NCBI GenBank assembly: GCA_026985055.1
Contig: JALSQZ010000132.1
Location: 62,001-126,000, forward strand
Reading direction: 5' to 3'
Origin: Sedimenticola sp.
GTDB lineage: Bacteria; Pseudomonadota; Gammaproteobacteria; Chromatiales; Chromatiaceae
DNA: 64,000 nucleotides
Below the pieces are notes generated by a model. It did not search any database and was not told the origin of the DNA. It was given only the letters and a program-made list of their open reading frames with translations. Made by a program: the position numbers and the translations under genes. This document shows, piece by piece, positions 9,233 to 18,794 of the stretch. The first letter of the stretch is position 1. Every line of letters starts with the position of its first letter.

Positions 9233-9666
9233 TTGGTCTGCTGCAACGGGTAAATGAAGCGGCGGTGCATGTCGATGGGGAATGCATCGGCGCCATAGAC
9301 ACCGGTCTGCTGGTATTGCTCGGGGTGCAGAAAGGAGATGATGAGCCACGCGCCCGGCGCCTCGTGCAGCGTCTTCTTGGGTACCGGGTGTTTCCGGATG
9401 ACGAGGGACGCATGAACCGCAGCCTGACGGACATTGGCGGCGGCCTGCTGCTGGTTCCCCAGTTCACCTTGCCAGCAGACACGCGCAAGGGCACCCGCCC
9501 CGGTTTTTCCACCGCCGCGCCTCCTGAAGAAGGCCGGCGCCTGTTCGATTACGCCTTGCAACAGGCCAGGGCGCAACACCCGCAGGTGGCCAGCGGACGC
9601 TTTGGCGCAGACATGCAGGTTTCCCTGATCAACGACGGCCCGGTGACCTTCTGGCTGGAAACCTGA
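9229..9666 (+). CDS. dtd: D-aminoacyl-tRNA deacylase
   Basis: 145 aa, standard length. It hydrolyses D-amino acids mischarged onto tRNA. The family motifs are visible: the N-terminal IGLLQRVNEAAV strand, LLVPQFTLPADTRKG (SQxT-type motif, here PQFT) and the C-terminal NDGPVTFWLET (the NxGPVT cross-subunit motif). The start ATG overlaps the stop of pip (ATGA), so it is the last gene of the ypfJ-herA-like-pip-dtd run. Confidence 0.96.
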   Translation: MIGLLQRVNEAAVHVDGECIGAIDTGLLVLLGVQKGDDEPRARRLVQRLLGYRVFPDDEGRMNRSLTDIGGGLLLVPQFTLPADTRKGTRPGFSTAAPPEEGRRLFDYALQQARAQHPQVASGRFGADMQVSLINDGPVTFWLET

Positions 9667-9799
9667 TGCCGCCAGGCGTTGTTCATCCGGGGAATTGCTT
9701 GAATTTACCTGAATATTGGTGCATAAATGGCTCATGGTGCCGGAAAGATCAGGGTTTTTCCGGATATGGCATCTACGTCAGCTGGAGAAATGCGGTATA

Positions 9800-9842
9800 G
9801 GGATGTATCGCCATTGCCAGTAGCGGTAAATCATTGAAAATG
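9800..9842. repeat. Short REP-like repeat (family CATTTTCA...TGAAAATG), copy 2
   Basis: GGGATGTATCGCCATTG and TCATTGAAAATGAAGGAA resemble the segments at 4585-4626 and 53886-53925. It lies in the 273-bp gap between dtd and the chalcone-isomerase-like gene, which otherwise holds the hairpin at 9881-9905 and no gene. Confidence 0.4.
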
Positions 9843-9880
9843 AAGGAAGCGGGGTATCGTGCTGACCCGGTTCCGTGACT

Positions 9881-9905
9881 GAAAAAGCCCGGGAAGGTCT
9901 TTTTC
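9881..9905. repeat. Hairpin GAAAAAGCCC / GGTCTTTTTC upstream of the CHI-like gene
   Basis: A 10-bp stem with one mismatch and a 5-base centre. It is similar in form to hairpins at 44525-44550 and 53962-53987. It may be a terminator for dtd or a member of a small-hairpin family. Confidence 0.4.
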
Positions 9906-9939
9906 CATATCCTGTTGGGTTCCTGAGGGGAGGGCCAAT

Positions 9940-10494
9940 ATGCGCTGGCTGATTTTGATAGGCATGGGATTTTTGTCTGCAATGGCGACCGCGAAATCGG
10001 TCGAAGGCGTGAATCTGCCGGAGAAGATTTCCCTTGCCGGCAATGAGCTTGTGCTCAACGGCGCCGGTGTCCGGGAAAAATTCTTTTTTGACATCTATGT
10101 CGCCGCGCTCTATCTGCCGGCCAGAAGCGGGAATGCCGGGAAGATTCTGCAAACCGACCAGCCATGGCGCATGCGCATGGACTTTCTCTACTCGGAAGTG
10201 GAAAAGGAAAAGCTGGACAAGGGCTGGGAGGAAGGCTTCGAGGCCAATGTCGCGGACGCAAGCTTGCCGGCCCTGCATGACCGCTTGCAGAAATTCAAGG
10301 CCATGTTCGTGACCATGCACAAGGGGGATGAGGTTCATCTGGATTATCTGCCGGGAACCGGAGTGCGGGTCGAGATCAATGGCGAGGAAAAGGGGGTGGT
10401 ACCCGGTGCAGATTTTGCCAGGGCGCTGCTGAGCGTATGGATCGGGCCCGAGCCCGTAACCCGCAGCGTGAAGAAAAGTTTGCTTGGCGGCTGA
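9940..10494 (+). CDS. Secreted chalcone-isomerase-like protein
   Basis: 184 aa. The signal peptide (MRWLILIGMGFLSAMATAKS) is followed by a chalcone-isomerase-like domain: GNELVLNGAGVREKFFFDIY, VAALYLPAR and a C-terminal LLSVWIGPEPV. Bacterial members are periplasmic and of unknown function; they are not expected to act on flavonoids. A ribosome site (GAGGGG) precedes ATG 9940. The next gene begins 10 bp downstream, suggesting co-transcription. Confidence 0.85.
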   Translation: MRWLILIGMGFLSAMATAKSVEGVNLPEKISLAGNELVLNGAGVREKFFFDIYVAALYLPARSGNAGKILQTDQPWRMRMDFLYSEVEKEKLDKGWEEGFEANVADASLPALHDRLQKFKAMFVTMHKGDEVHLDYLPGTGVRVEINGEEKGVVPGADFARALLSVWIGPEPVTRSVKKSLLGG

Positions 10495-10504
10495 GGGCAG
10501 GGGG

Positions 10505-11044
10505 ATGGCAGTGAAAAACAACAACAAGGAAACGCACAGCGAATTGGATGAAGCCGAGCTGGATCCCATATCCCAGGAATCGGCGCGCCAGGAGCTGGAC
10601 GAGTACCTGGAATCCTTGCAGGAACGGGAGAAGGGGCTGAAAGCCCTGGAAGATGCCCAGCAGTTTCTCGAAGATCAGCTGGAAGATGCGAATACCGAGA
10701 TCGACCGTCTGCGCCGCGAGCTGGACAAGGCCGTGGTGGAAGCGGAAGAGTCGGAGTATCTGCGTCAGGAAGCGGAAAACGCGCGCAAGCAGCTGGAAAA
10801 TACCCTCTATTCCATTCAGGAAGGCGTAGAGGATGCCAAGGTAACCGATCTGCGTGACGAACGCATGCATCGCCGTCAGGGGGTGGTCGGCATCGACGCG
10901 GTAACCCGCGGGCCTTTCATCAGGGGCATGCTGGCAGGCATCATAGTTGGCGCGGTCGCTGGGTTTCTCCTGCTGGAGATCCTGGCCCTTGGAAACGGCA
11001 AGGGAGAATTGATTTCCCTGCTGCTGGATGCCGCCAGCGGTTAA
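10505..11044 (+). CDS. Coiled-coil protein with a C-terminal membrane anchor, unknown function
   Basis: 179 aa from ATG 10505, which follows a GAGGGCAGGGG ribosome site. A TTG further upstream (10484) overlaps the previous gene and is less likely. Residues about 20-110 are Glu/Lys/Leu-rich with heptad spacing (QEREKGLKALEDAQQFLEDQ), predicting a long coiled coil. Residues about 140-160 (GMLAGIIVGAVAGFLLLEIL) are a single membrane helix. No family is recognised. Its TAA stop lies inside the left terminal repeat of the element at 11041-11207. Confidence 0.75.
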   Translation: MAVKNNNKETHSELDEAELDPISQESARQELDEYLESLQEREKGLKALEDAQQFLEDQLEDANTEIDRLRRELDKAVVEAEESEYLRQEAENARKQLENTLYSIQEGVEDAKVTDLRDERMHRRQGVVGIDAVTRGPFIRGMLAGIIVGAVAGFLLLEILALGNGKGELISLLLDAASG

Positions 11045-11207
11045 GGAACCTCTGATTAAGTCTGAGCGAAGCAGGTTGTGATTCAAAATGTTCCGATACA
11101 AGGCGCAAATCGCATGCAATAGCCCGCTATTGCGAAGATTTGCAACGCAGTAGCGGGGCATTTTGGGCGCAAGATGCGAGTTCATGATTTAATCAGAGGT
11201 TCCTTAA
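11041..11207. repeat. 167-bp MITE-like element with perfect 19-bp terminal inverted repeats
   Basis: The ends are TTAAGGAACCTCTGATTAA (11041-11059) and its exact complement (11189-11207). Both ends start with TTAA, which could be a duplicated target. The interior includes AAATCGCATGCAATAGCCCGC and GTAGCGGGGCATTTTG and contains no open frame of note. The element sits exactly between the coiled-coil gene, whose stop it contains, and the PfkB gene. Confidence 0.85.
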
Positions 11208-11224
11208 GCCGGGAAGTCCCTGTC

Positions 11225-12064
11225 GTGCCGCGCATACTGGCCGTGGGCATCGCCACCCTGGATATCATCAACAGGGTTTCTGTCTATCCCCCCGAGGACG
11301 CGGAAATCCGCGCGCTTTCCCAGTCGCGCCGCCGTGGCGGAAACGCAACCAATACCCTGGTGGCCCTGAGTCAGCTGGGGCACGCCACAGCCTGGGCGGG
11401 CGTCTTGCCTCGGGAAACCGACAGCGAACAGGTGCTGGAGGACCTGGCGAGGCATCGGGTCGATGTCTCTGCGGTAGTTCGTCCGTCATCAGGCAAGCTC
11501 CCCACATCCTATATCACCCTCAGTGCGGACAGCGGCAGCCGTACCATCGTCCATTATCGGGATTTGCGTGAGTACGACTTCGCCGATTTTCAGCGCCTGA
11601 ACCTGCATGATTTCGACTGGGTGCATTTCGAAGGGCGCAATGTGCCGCAACTGAAGCTGATGCTGGAAAAGACGCGCCGTCTGGGCATTCCCTGTTCCCT
11701 GGAAGTGGAAAAACCGCGCAAGGACATCGAATCATTGTTCACCTTGCCTGATGTGTTGCTGTTCTCCCGGGCCTGGGTCATGACCCAGGGGCTGAACTCG
11801 CCCCGGGAGTTTCTTCAGCAACAAGCGTGGGACAAACCGGTTTACCTCCCCTGGGGAAGCGCCGGCGCATGGTGTCGCGCCGACGGAGAACTGTGGCATG
11901 AAGCCGCGCCTGAAGTTCAGGTGGTGGACAGTGTTGGCGCCGGTGATGTGTTCAATGCCGGAATCATCCATGCGAGCCTGAAAGGTCTTTCCCCAAGGGA
12001 AGCCCTGGTGCAGGCGGTGTCGCTGGCATCCGCCAAATGCGCCAGGGATGGGCTGCTTATATGA
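11225..12064 (+). CDS. PfkB-family carbohydrate kinase
   Basis: 279 aa from GTG 11225, preceded by GGGAAG. An ATG at 11174 is in frame but lies in the terminal part of the repeat element, so the added 17 residues are unlikely to be native. Ribokinase-fold features are the N-terminal GGNATNTLVALSQLG substrate/lid region and the C-terminal DSVGAGDVFNAGI anion-hole motif with catalytic Asp. The overall arrangement resembles ketohexokinase-like members, but the substrate cannot be assigned. The stop overlaps the ATG of the Rieske gene. Confidence 0.88.
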   Translation: MPRILAVGIATLDIINRVSVYPPEDAEIRALSQSRRRGGNATNTLVALSQLGHATAWAGVLPRETDSEQVLEDLARHRVDVSAVVRPSSGKLPTSYITLSADSGSRTIVHYRDLREYDFADFQRLNLHDFDWVHFEGRNVPQLKLMLEKTRRLGIPCSLEVEKPRKDIESLFTLPDVLLFSRAWVMTQGLNSPREFLQQQAWDKPVYLPWGSAGAWCRADGELWHEAAPEVQVVDSVGAGDVFNAGIIHASLKGLSPREALVQAVSLASAKCARDGLLI

Positions 12065-12399
12065 ACATGCGGCGGCTTTGCTCCCTGAATGAGCTGCGCG
12101 ACAGGGGGGCGCGGGGTTTTGAGCTGAGCTTGCCGGACGGGACAAAGGCTTCGTTCATCGTGGTGCGCGATGGCGATGCGGTTTATGTCTATCACAATCG
12201 TTGCCCCCACACCGGAATCAACCTGGAATGGCAGCCGGATCAGTTCCTCGATCCGGACGGCGCTTTTTTGCAGTGCGCCACCCATGGCGCCCTGTTCCGC
12301 CCCGAAGACGGCTATTGCGTGCGAGGTCCCTGTGCCGGTGATCGTCTTCAGGCCGTTCCCGCAGCGGTCATTGATGGAGAGGTGGCGATCCGCGCATGA
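12061..12399 (+). CDS. Rieske-type [2Fe-2S] protein
   Basis: 112 aa. The cluster ligands are visible as CPHTG (about residues 45-49) and CATHG (about 70-74), i.e. CxH...CxxH. Size and soluble character match small Rieske ferredoxins of the NirD or dioxygenase-ferredoxin type rather than the membrane-bound cytochrome bc1 Rieske. ATG 12061 overlaps the kinase stop (ATGA). The gene is coupled to the glycosylase gene by a further ATGA overlap. An electron-transfer role is implied; the partner is unknown. Confidence 0.9.
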   Translation: MNMRRLCSLNELRDRGARGFELSLPDGTKASFIVVRDGDAVYVYHNRCPHTGINLEWQPDQFLDPDGAFLQCATHGALFRPEDGYCVRGPCAGDRLQAVPAAVIDGEVAIRA

Positions 12400-12980
12400 G
12401 CCGCCTGTCCGAGGATTTTTTCGCCCGTGATGCGCCAGGCGTTGCCCGTGATCTGCTGGGAAAATCCCTGTACCGCCGCCATGATGGCCAGGTTCTCGGG
12501 GGCGTCATCGTCGAGACCGAAGCCTATCTCGGGGAAGAAGACAGCGCCTGCCATGCGGCCAGGGGCTGCACGCCGCGCACCAGGGTCATGTATGGGGCGG
12601 CGGGGCATTATTATGTCTATCTCATCTACGGCATGTACCACATGCTGAATATCGTCACCGGCGAGGAGGGACATCCCCAGGCGGTGCTGATTCGCGCCCT
12701 GCGCCCCGTTGCCGGGCGGGATCTCATGCGTCAACTTCGTGGCGGCGTGACGGACAGGAATCTGTGCAACGGACCGGGCAAGCTCTGCCAGGCGCTGGCC
12801 ATAGACCGCGATTTCAATGCCCTGTCCGTGCAATCCCCATCCCTGTGGCTGGAAGATGCGCCAGCGGTGAGCGCAAGGCGCATCCAGACCGGGCCGCGCG
12901 TGGGCATCGGCTATGCCCGCGAGGAAGACCAGCAGCGTCCCTGGCGTTTTGTGTTGTTGGAAAATGTCAGCAGCGAATAA
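12396..12980 (+). CDS. mpg: 3-methyladenine DNA glycosylase, AAG/MPG family
   Basis: 194 aa. It belongs to the family of human AAG and B. subtilis YxlJ, which excises alkylated purines. The family core is seen: GGVIVETEAYLGEEDSACHA with the catalytic Glu of VETEAY, then RVMYGAAGHYYVYLIYGMYH and NLCNGPGKLCQALAI. The start ATG overlaps the Rieske stop. It ends the co-directional run that begins at 9940. Confidence 0.93.
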   Translation: MSRLSEDFFARDAPGVARDLLGKSLYRRHDGQVLGGVIVETEAYLGEEDSACHAARGCTPRTRVMYGAAGHYYVYLIYGMYHMLNIVTGEEGHPQAVLIRALRPVAGRDLMRQLRGGVTDRNLCNGPGKLCQALAIDRDFNALSVQSPSLWLEDAPAVSARRIQTGPRVGIGYAREEDQQRPWRFVLLENVSSE

Positions 12981-13039
12981 AACGCTGTCTGGTTGTAACC
13001 CCCTGACAAAGATGCCAGCATAAGCACATGCGCCAATCA

Positions 13040-13133
13040 ACAGACAGAGGACGGGAACTGGGTCAAGGCCCTGGTTCTGACCAGCGAGATCATGGCAGAG
13101 ATCGACAAGGTGGATTTTCTGCCGGATGGATAA
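13040..13133 (+). pseudogene. Possible coding remnant ahead of the nucleotidyltransferase gene
   Basis: An open frame reading ANQQTEDGNWVKALVLTSEI then MAEIDKVDFLPDG-stop has coding-like composition but no start codon or ribosome site within its open stretch, which is limited by a stop near 13001. It overlaps the next ATG by a few bases. It may be the tail of a lost gene; no family is recognised. Confidence 0.25.
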
Positions 13134-13914
13134 CACGGGAGAGATGAAAGCCGCCATTCTGCAACGCCTGCGCCAGATCGAACAAAGCGAATCGGTGCGT
13201 ATTCTCTACGCCTGTGAATCCGGTAGCCGCGCCTGGGGCTTTCCCTCGCGGGACAGTGATTATGATGTGCGTTTTCTTTATCTGCGCCCCAGAAAATGGT
13301 ATCTGCGCCTAGATGCGGAACGCCAGCGGGATGTCATCGAGCGGCCCATCGAGGGGCTGCTGGACATCAATGGCTGGGATTTGAAAAAGGCGCTGAATCT
13401 GTTCCACAAGTCCAATCCCGCGCTTATGGAGTGGCTGGATTCGCCCATTGTGTATCGTCAGGATCCAGACTTTGTGCAGCGCCTCAAATCCTTGCAGCCG
13501 GAGTATTACTCCCCCCTGGCCTGTTATCACCACTATACCCACATGGCGCGGGGCAATTATCGTGAATACCTGCGTGGCGAGCGGGTGCGCACCAAGAAGT
13601 ATTTCTATGTGTTGCGTCCCTTGCTGGCGATGCGCTGGATAGAACGCCGCCTGGGCCGGGTGCCCATGGTGTTTGCCGAACTGGTGGATACGCTGATCGA
13701 GGATCCGGCGCTGCGCCAGGCCATCGAACAGTTGCTGGCGGAAAAGCGCCAGGGGCTGGAGACTGCTTACGGGCCGCGCATTGCCCCCATCAGTGATTTC
13801 ATCGAGGAGGAACTGGCCCGGCATGCCAGCCGGTTGCAGACCCTGACCAGGCCGCAGCCGCCCCTTGAACCGCTCGATGCCCTGTTTCTGGATATGCTGG
13901 ATGGGGCGGGATGA
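13126..13914 (+). CDS. Predicted nucleotidyltransferase, RlaP/YcgL-like (COG3541 type)
   Basis: 262 aa. The DNA-polymerase-beta-type motif is clear: ACESGSRAWGFPSRDSDYD then VRFLYL (about residues 28-52), with the Gly-Ser and paired Asp that bind metal and nucleotide. The order matches PF10127 proteins, predicted nucleotidyltransferases associated in some genomes with RNA repair ligases. No ligase is adjacent here. The C-terminal codons (RPQPPLEPLDALFLDMLDGAG) and downstream DNA recur 310 bp further on. ATG 13126 is the first start after the remnant. Confidence 0.85.
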   Translation: MDNTGEMKAAILQRLRQIEQSESVRILYACESGSRAWGFPSRDSDYDVRFLYLRPRKWYLRLDAERQRDVIERPIEGLLDINGWDLKKALNLFHKSNPALMEWLDSPIVYRQDPDFVQRLKSLQPEYYSPLACYHHYTHMARGNYREYLRGERVRTKKYFYVLRPLLAMRWIERRLGRVPMVFAELVDTLIEDPALRQAIEQLLAEKRQGLETAYGPRIAPISDFIEEELARHASRLQTLTRPQPPLEPLDALFLDMLDGAG

Positions 13915-14112
13915 TGGCAAGGGCGACCCACCCACCCTTGCCGCCCTGCGCATGCTACGAGGGCGGTGGATGCCTCACTGCGCAATGGACATGGATCAGC
14001 CTGCGAGGGGGTACGCCACCTTCCCCGTAAGAGTACCTCGAACAATCGAACTACCCAACCGGACCGGCGATTTCCCGGTTGTCAGGCAGGCTGACGATTT
14101 GGATTTTATCAT
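13847..14112 (+). repeat. Direct duplication, copy A (3' end of the RlaP-like gene plus downstream DNA)
   Basis: About 265 bp recurring at 14157-14404. The first ~180 bp are very similar and the remainder is more diverged but alignable (GGCGATTTCCCGGTTGTCAG against GGCGATTCCTGATTGCCAGG). It contains two hairpins: GGCAAGGG...CCCTTGCC just after the stop codon, then CCGCCCT...AGGGCGG. Confidence 0.85.
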
Positions 14113-14156
14113 GCAATGGGAATTGTCAGACATGGGGGGCAGGTTCTTGCTGCCGG

Positions 14157-14404
14157 CCAGACCGCAGCCGCCCTTTGAACCGCTCAATGCCCTGTTTCTG
14201 GATATGCTGGATATGGCCGGATGATGGCAAGGGCGATCCACCCACCCTTGCCGCCCTGCGCATGCTACGAGGGCGGTGGATGCCTCACTGCGCAATGGGC
14301 CTGAATCAGCCTGTCCTGGGGGGCGCCACCTTCCCCATAGAGCCTCCGAAGCGATCTGGCGATTCCTGATTGCCAGGGCAGACTGACTATCTTGATTCTA
14401 TCAA
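14157..14404 (+). repeat. Direct duplication, copy B, carrying a fragment of the RlaP-like gene
   Basis: Second copy, offset by 310 bp. Its first 67 bases encode RPQPPFEPLNALFLDMLDM then AG-stop, a fossil of the RlaP C-terminus with no gene in front. Both hairpins of copy A are preserved, including the loop bases GCGCATGCTACG. The 500-bp region 13915-14416 between the converging RlaP-like and hemF genes is filled by these two copies; frames reading through it are not considered genes. Confidence 0.85.
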
Positions 14405-14416
14405 CAGGCGGTTTTT

Positions 14417-15890
<1,474 letters not shown>

Positions 15891-15891
<1 letters not shown>

Positions 15892-18194
15892 CAATCCGTG
15901 GCGGCCTCTTGTTTTGCCTCTGGTTCTGCGTAAGGCTCGGCGAAGTCACAGTCTGGCTGGGGGCAAACCTTTTCCGTGCCACGGCGCTTGGTGGTCTTGA
16001 TGGTGAGCACCGGCCAGCCGCATTTGGGACAGGGTTCGCTCACCGGTTCGTTCCAGATGGCGTAGTCGCACTTGGGATAGGTTGAGCAGGAATAGAAGAT
16101 CTTGCCCCGCCGCGACTTGCGCTGCATGAGGCTGCCCTTGTTGCATTTGGGGCAGGGCACGCCGGTATCCCTGGGCTTTTCCAGGGGCTCGATGTAGCGG
16201 CATTTGGGATAACCGGAGCAGCCGATGAACTTGCCGTAGCGGCCGCGCTTGAAGATCAGCGGTGAGCCACATTCCGGACAGTCGCGGCCCACTTCCTGGG
16301 GCTGTTCGGCCTCGGCCTTGTCTGCATTCAGATCGCGGGTGTAGTCACATTCGGGATAATTGGTGCAGCCGATGAAACGCCCGTGACGGCCCAGACGGAT
16401 GGACAACGGGCTGTCGCATTTGGGGCATTTCTCATCCATTTTCTCCTGGGTGACATCGGATCGCTGGACGTTTTCCTGGGTGTGGTCGATGCGTTCCTTG
16501 AACGGTTTCCAGAATTTCTTCAGCAGGGGAATCCATTCTTCCTCGCCCCGGGCTACGGCGTCCAGCTCGTCCTCCAGCTTGGCGGTGAAGTCGTAATCCA
16601 CGTACCGGGTGAAGTAATTGGTCAGGAACTTGTTCACCACCCGGCCCACATCGGTGGGGTGAAAGCGTTTTTTCTCCAGTTCCACGTATTCGCGATCCTG
16701 AAGGGTGGAAATGATGCTGGCATAGGTGGAGGGCCGGCCAATGCCATGTTCTTCCAGGGCTTTCACCAGACTGGCTTCGCTGTAACGTGGCGGCGGTTCG
16801 GTGAAGTGTTGCTCCGGACGGATGGCGAGCAGATCGACTTGTTCGCCTTCCTTGAGGGGGGGCAACATCTTCTCGTCGCTGTCCTTGCTCTTGTTGTCGT
16901 CCTGGCCTTCCTGATACACGGCCATGAAGCCGGGATTGACGATGGTGGAGCCGTTGGCGCGGAAGATATTGCCTTCTCCGGCGGCCAGATCGGCGGCGAC
17001 CGTATGCAAGGTGGCATGCAGCATCTGGCTGGCCAGGGTGCGCTTCCAGATCAGGTCATAGAGCCGCGCCTGTTCCTTGCTCAGGTATTTGGTCAGATCC
17101 CTGGGGTGGTACAGGATGGAGGTGGGACGAATGGCCTCGTGGGCTTCCTGGGCGTTCTTGGACTTGGTCTTGAACACCCGCGGCTGCTCCGGAATCTGAT
17201 CCTTGCCATATTTCTCGCCGATGTAGGCGCGGATTTCTTCCACCGCTTCATTGGCCAGGGTTACCGAGTCGGTACGCATGTAGGTGATCAGACCGACCGC
17301 GCCGTTGCCGATGTCCACGCCCTCGTAGAGCTGCTGGGCGACGCGCATGGTGCGGTTGGTGGTAAAACCCAGCTTGCGCGCCGCTTCCTGCTGCAGGGTG
17401 GAAGTGGTGAAAGGGGCGGCGGGATTGCGCCGGCGCTGCTTCTTGGTGACCTTGACCACGTCCAGCTTGCCGCCGGCCTTTTCCAGCAGGGTCTTCTCGA
17501 CTTCCCCGGCCTGCTTTTCCCCGGTGATGCTGAATTGCTCCAGCTTGTCGCCGCCGTACTGGATGAGCTTGGCCTTGAATTCGGCGCCTTCCTTTTTCAG
17601 ATCGGCTTCGACTGTCCAGTATTCACGGGATTTGAAGGCTTCGATCTCTTCCTCGCGCTCGACGATCATGCGCAGGGCGGGGCTTTGTACACGGCCCGCG
17701 GACAGGCCGCGGCGAATCTTCTTCCACAGCAGTGGAGAAAGATTGAAACCGACCAGATAATCCAGGGCGCGGCGCGCCTGCTGGGCGTTGACCAGATCCA
17801 TGGACAGTTCCCGGGGGTGGGCGATGGCTTCCTGTACCGCCTTCTTGGTGATTTCGTTGAACACCACCCGGTGCACCGGCTTGCCCTTGAGGTATTTGCG
17901 GTTCTTCAGCAGTTCATACAGATGCCAGGAAATGGCCTCGCCCTCGCGGTCCGGGTCAGTCGCCAGATACAGGGCATCCACGTTCTTGAGTTTGCTGGAG
18001 ATGGCCTTGACGTGCTTGTCGTTGCGTTCGATAGGCTGATATTTCATCTGGAAATCATGTTCCGGATCCACGGCGCCTTCCTTGGGCACCAGGTCGCGCA
18101 CATGGCCATAGGAGGCCAGCACTTCAAAATCCTTGCCAAGATATTTCTTGATGGTCTTGGCCTTGGCGGGTGATTCAACAATTACCAGATTCAT
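15891..18194 (-). CDS. topA: DNA topoisomerase I (type IA)
   Basis: 767 aa. It relaxes negative supercoils. An N-terminal Toprim domain is present (LVIVESPAKAKTIKKYLG; DPDREGEAISWHL). The active-site Tyr is in GLITYMRTDS. The C-terminus carries four CxxC...C zinc-ribbon modules (starting CPKCDSP, CPECGSP, CPKCNKG and CPKCGWP), the last with CPQPDC. This is shorter than the 865-aa E. coli enzyme, but the zinc modules are intact. A perfect 8-bp hairpin lies 17-36 bases before the start. Confidence 0.98.
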
Positions 18195-18210
18195 GATTTT
18201 CCATGTGTAA

Positions 18211-18230
18211 ACGCCCGCAACAGCGGGCGT
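18211..18230 (-). terminator. Hairpin in the smg-topA gap: terminator or attenuator
   Basis: ACGCCCGC-aaca-GCGGGCGT is a perfect 8-bp stem. On the minus strand it is followed by TTTACAC and then the topA start 17 bases away. It could end transcripts coming from smg or act in the topA leader. Confidence 0.5.
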
Positions 18231-18289
18231 GATTCGATGTTGGCAGGGCGTATGAATAGCCGCAACCGGGCATGCTTGTCAACCTGCAT

Positions 18290-18766
18290 TCAATGCAGCA
18301 TATCCGGATTGCCGTTGTAGATCAGCTCTTCCATGAGAGCGAAAGCGCTTTCCTGCCCGGGCTGGTTGAGCAGCACCAGCAGTACGATCCATTTCACGTC
18401 GTCGGCGGTCAGATCCCGGGTATCCAGCGCCATGGCGCGTTCGATGACCAGTTCCCGGCTCACCGGATCCAGAATGCCGGTCTGTTCCAGATAGAGCAGC
18501 ATGCCGCGGGTTTCCAGGTCGATGCGCTGCTGTTCCTCGAAGGTGAAAATGCGCGAGGACTGGCGGGTGGTGGAAGCTGCGTCGGTAATGGATCCCTGCC
18601 GCCAGGCCAGTTCGTCCAGCCAGTCGAAAGCTTTCTTGATTTCTTCCTTCTCGAAGCCGGCCTTGAACAGTTCCTCTTCCAGAAGAATCTGATCCTGGGG
18701 CTGGTTTTCGGTGTCCATGTAGTTCTCGTAGATGAAGATAAGAACGTCGATGAGATTTTCGTTCAC
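18290..18766 (-). CDS. smg: Smg protein (DUF494 family)
   Basis: 158 aa, usual length. Conserved gammaproteobacterial protein found next to dprA and topA; its biochemical role is unknown. Recognised by its acidic helical sequence: NENLIDVLIFIYENYMD, FDWLDELAWRQ, RIFTFEEQQRID and DVKWIVLLVLLNQPGQE. The start is GTG 18766, the only start at the conserved N-terminus. It follows dprA by 28 bp. Confidence 0.93.
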   Translation of the reverse strand: MNENLIDVLIFIYENYMDTENQPQDQILLEEELFKAGFEKEEIKKAFDWLDELAWRQGSITDAASTTRQSSRIFTFEEQQRIDLETRGMLLYLEQTGILDPVSRELVIERAMALDTRDLTADDVKWIVLLVLLNQPGQESAFALMEELIYNGNPDMLH

Positions 18767-18794
18767 GGCAGTGTTTCCGGAGTGGATGACAGGT

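Noticed and set aside
13865..14369. Frames reading through the RlaP 3' duplications
   Set aside because: They are out of frame with the nucleotidyltransferase and follow the duplicated DNA; the real content is the direct repeat.
16383..18173. A 596-codon open frame opposite topA
   Set aside because: It mirrors the GC-rich codon use of topA, lacks a ribosome site and family match, and topA is unambiguous.
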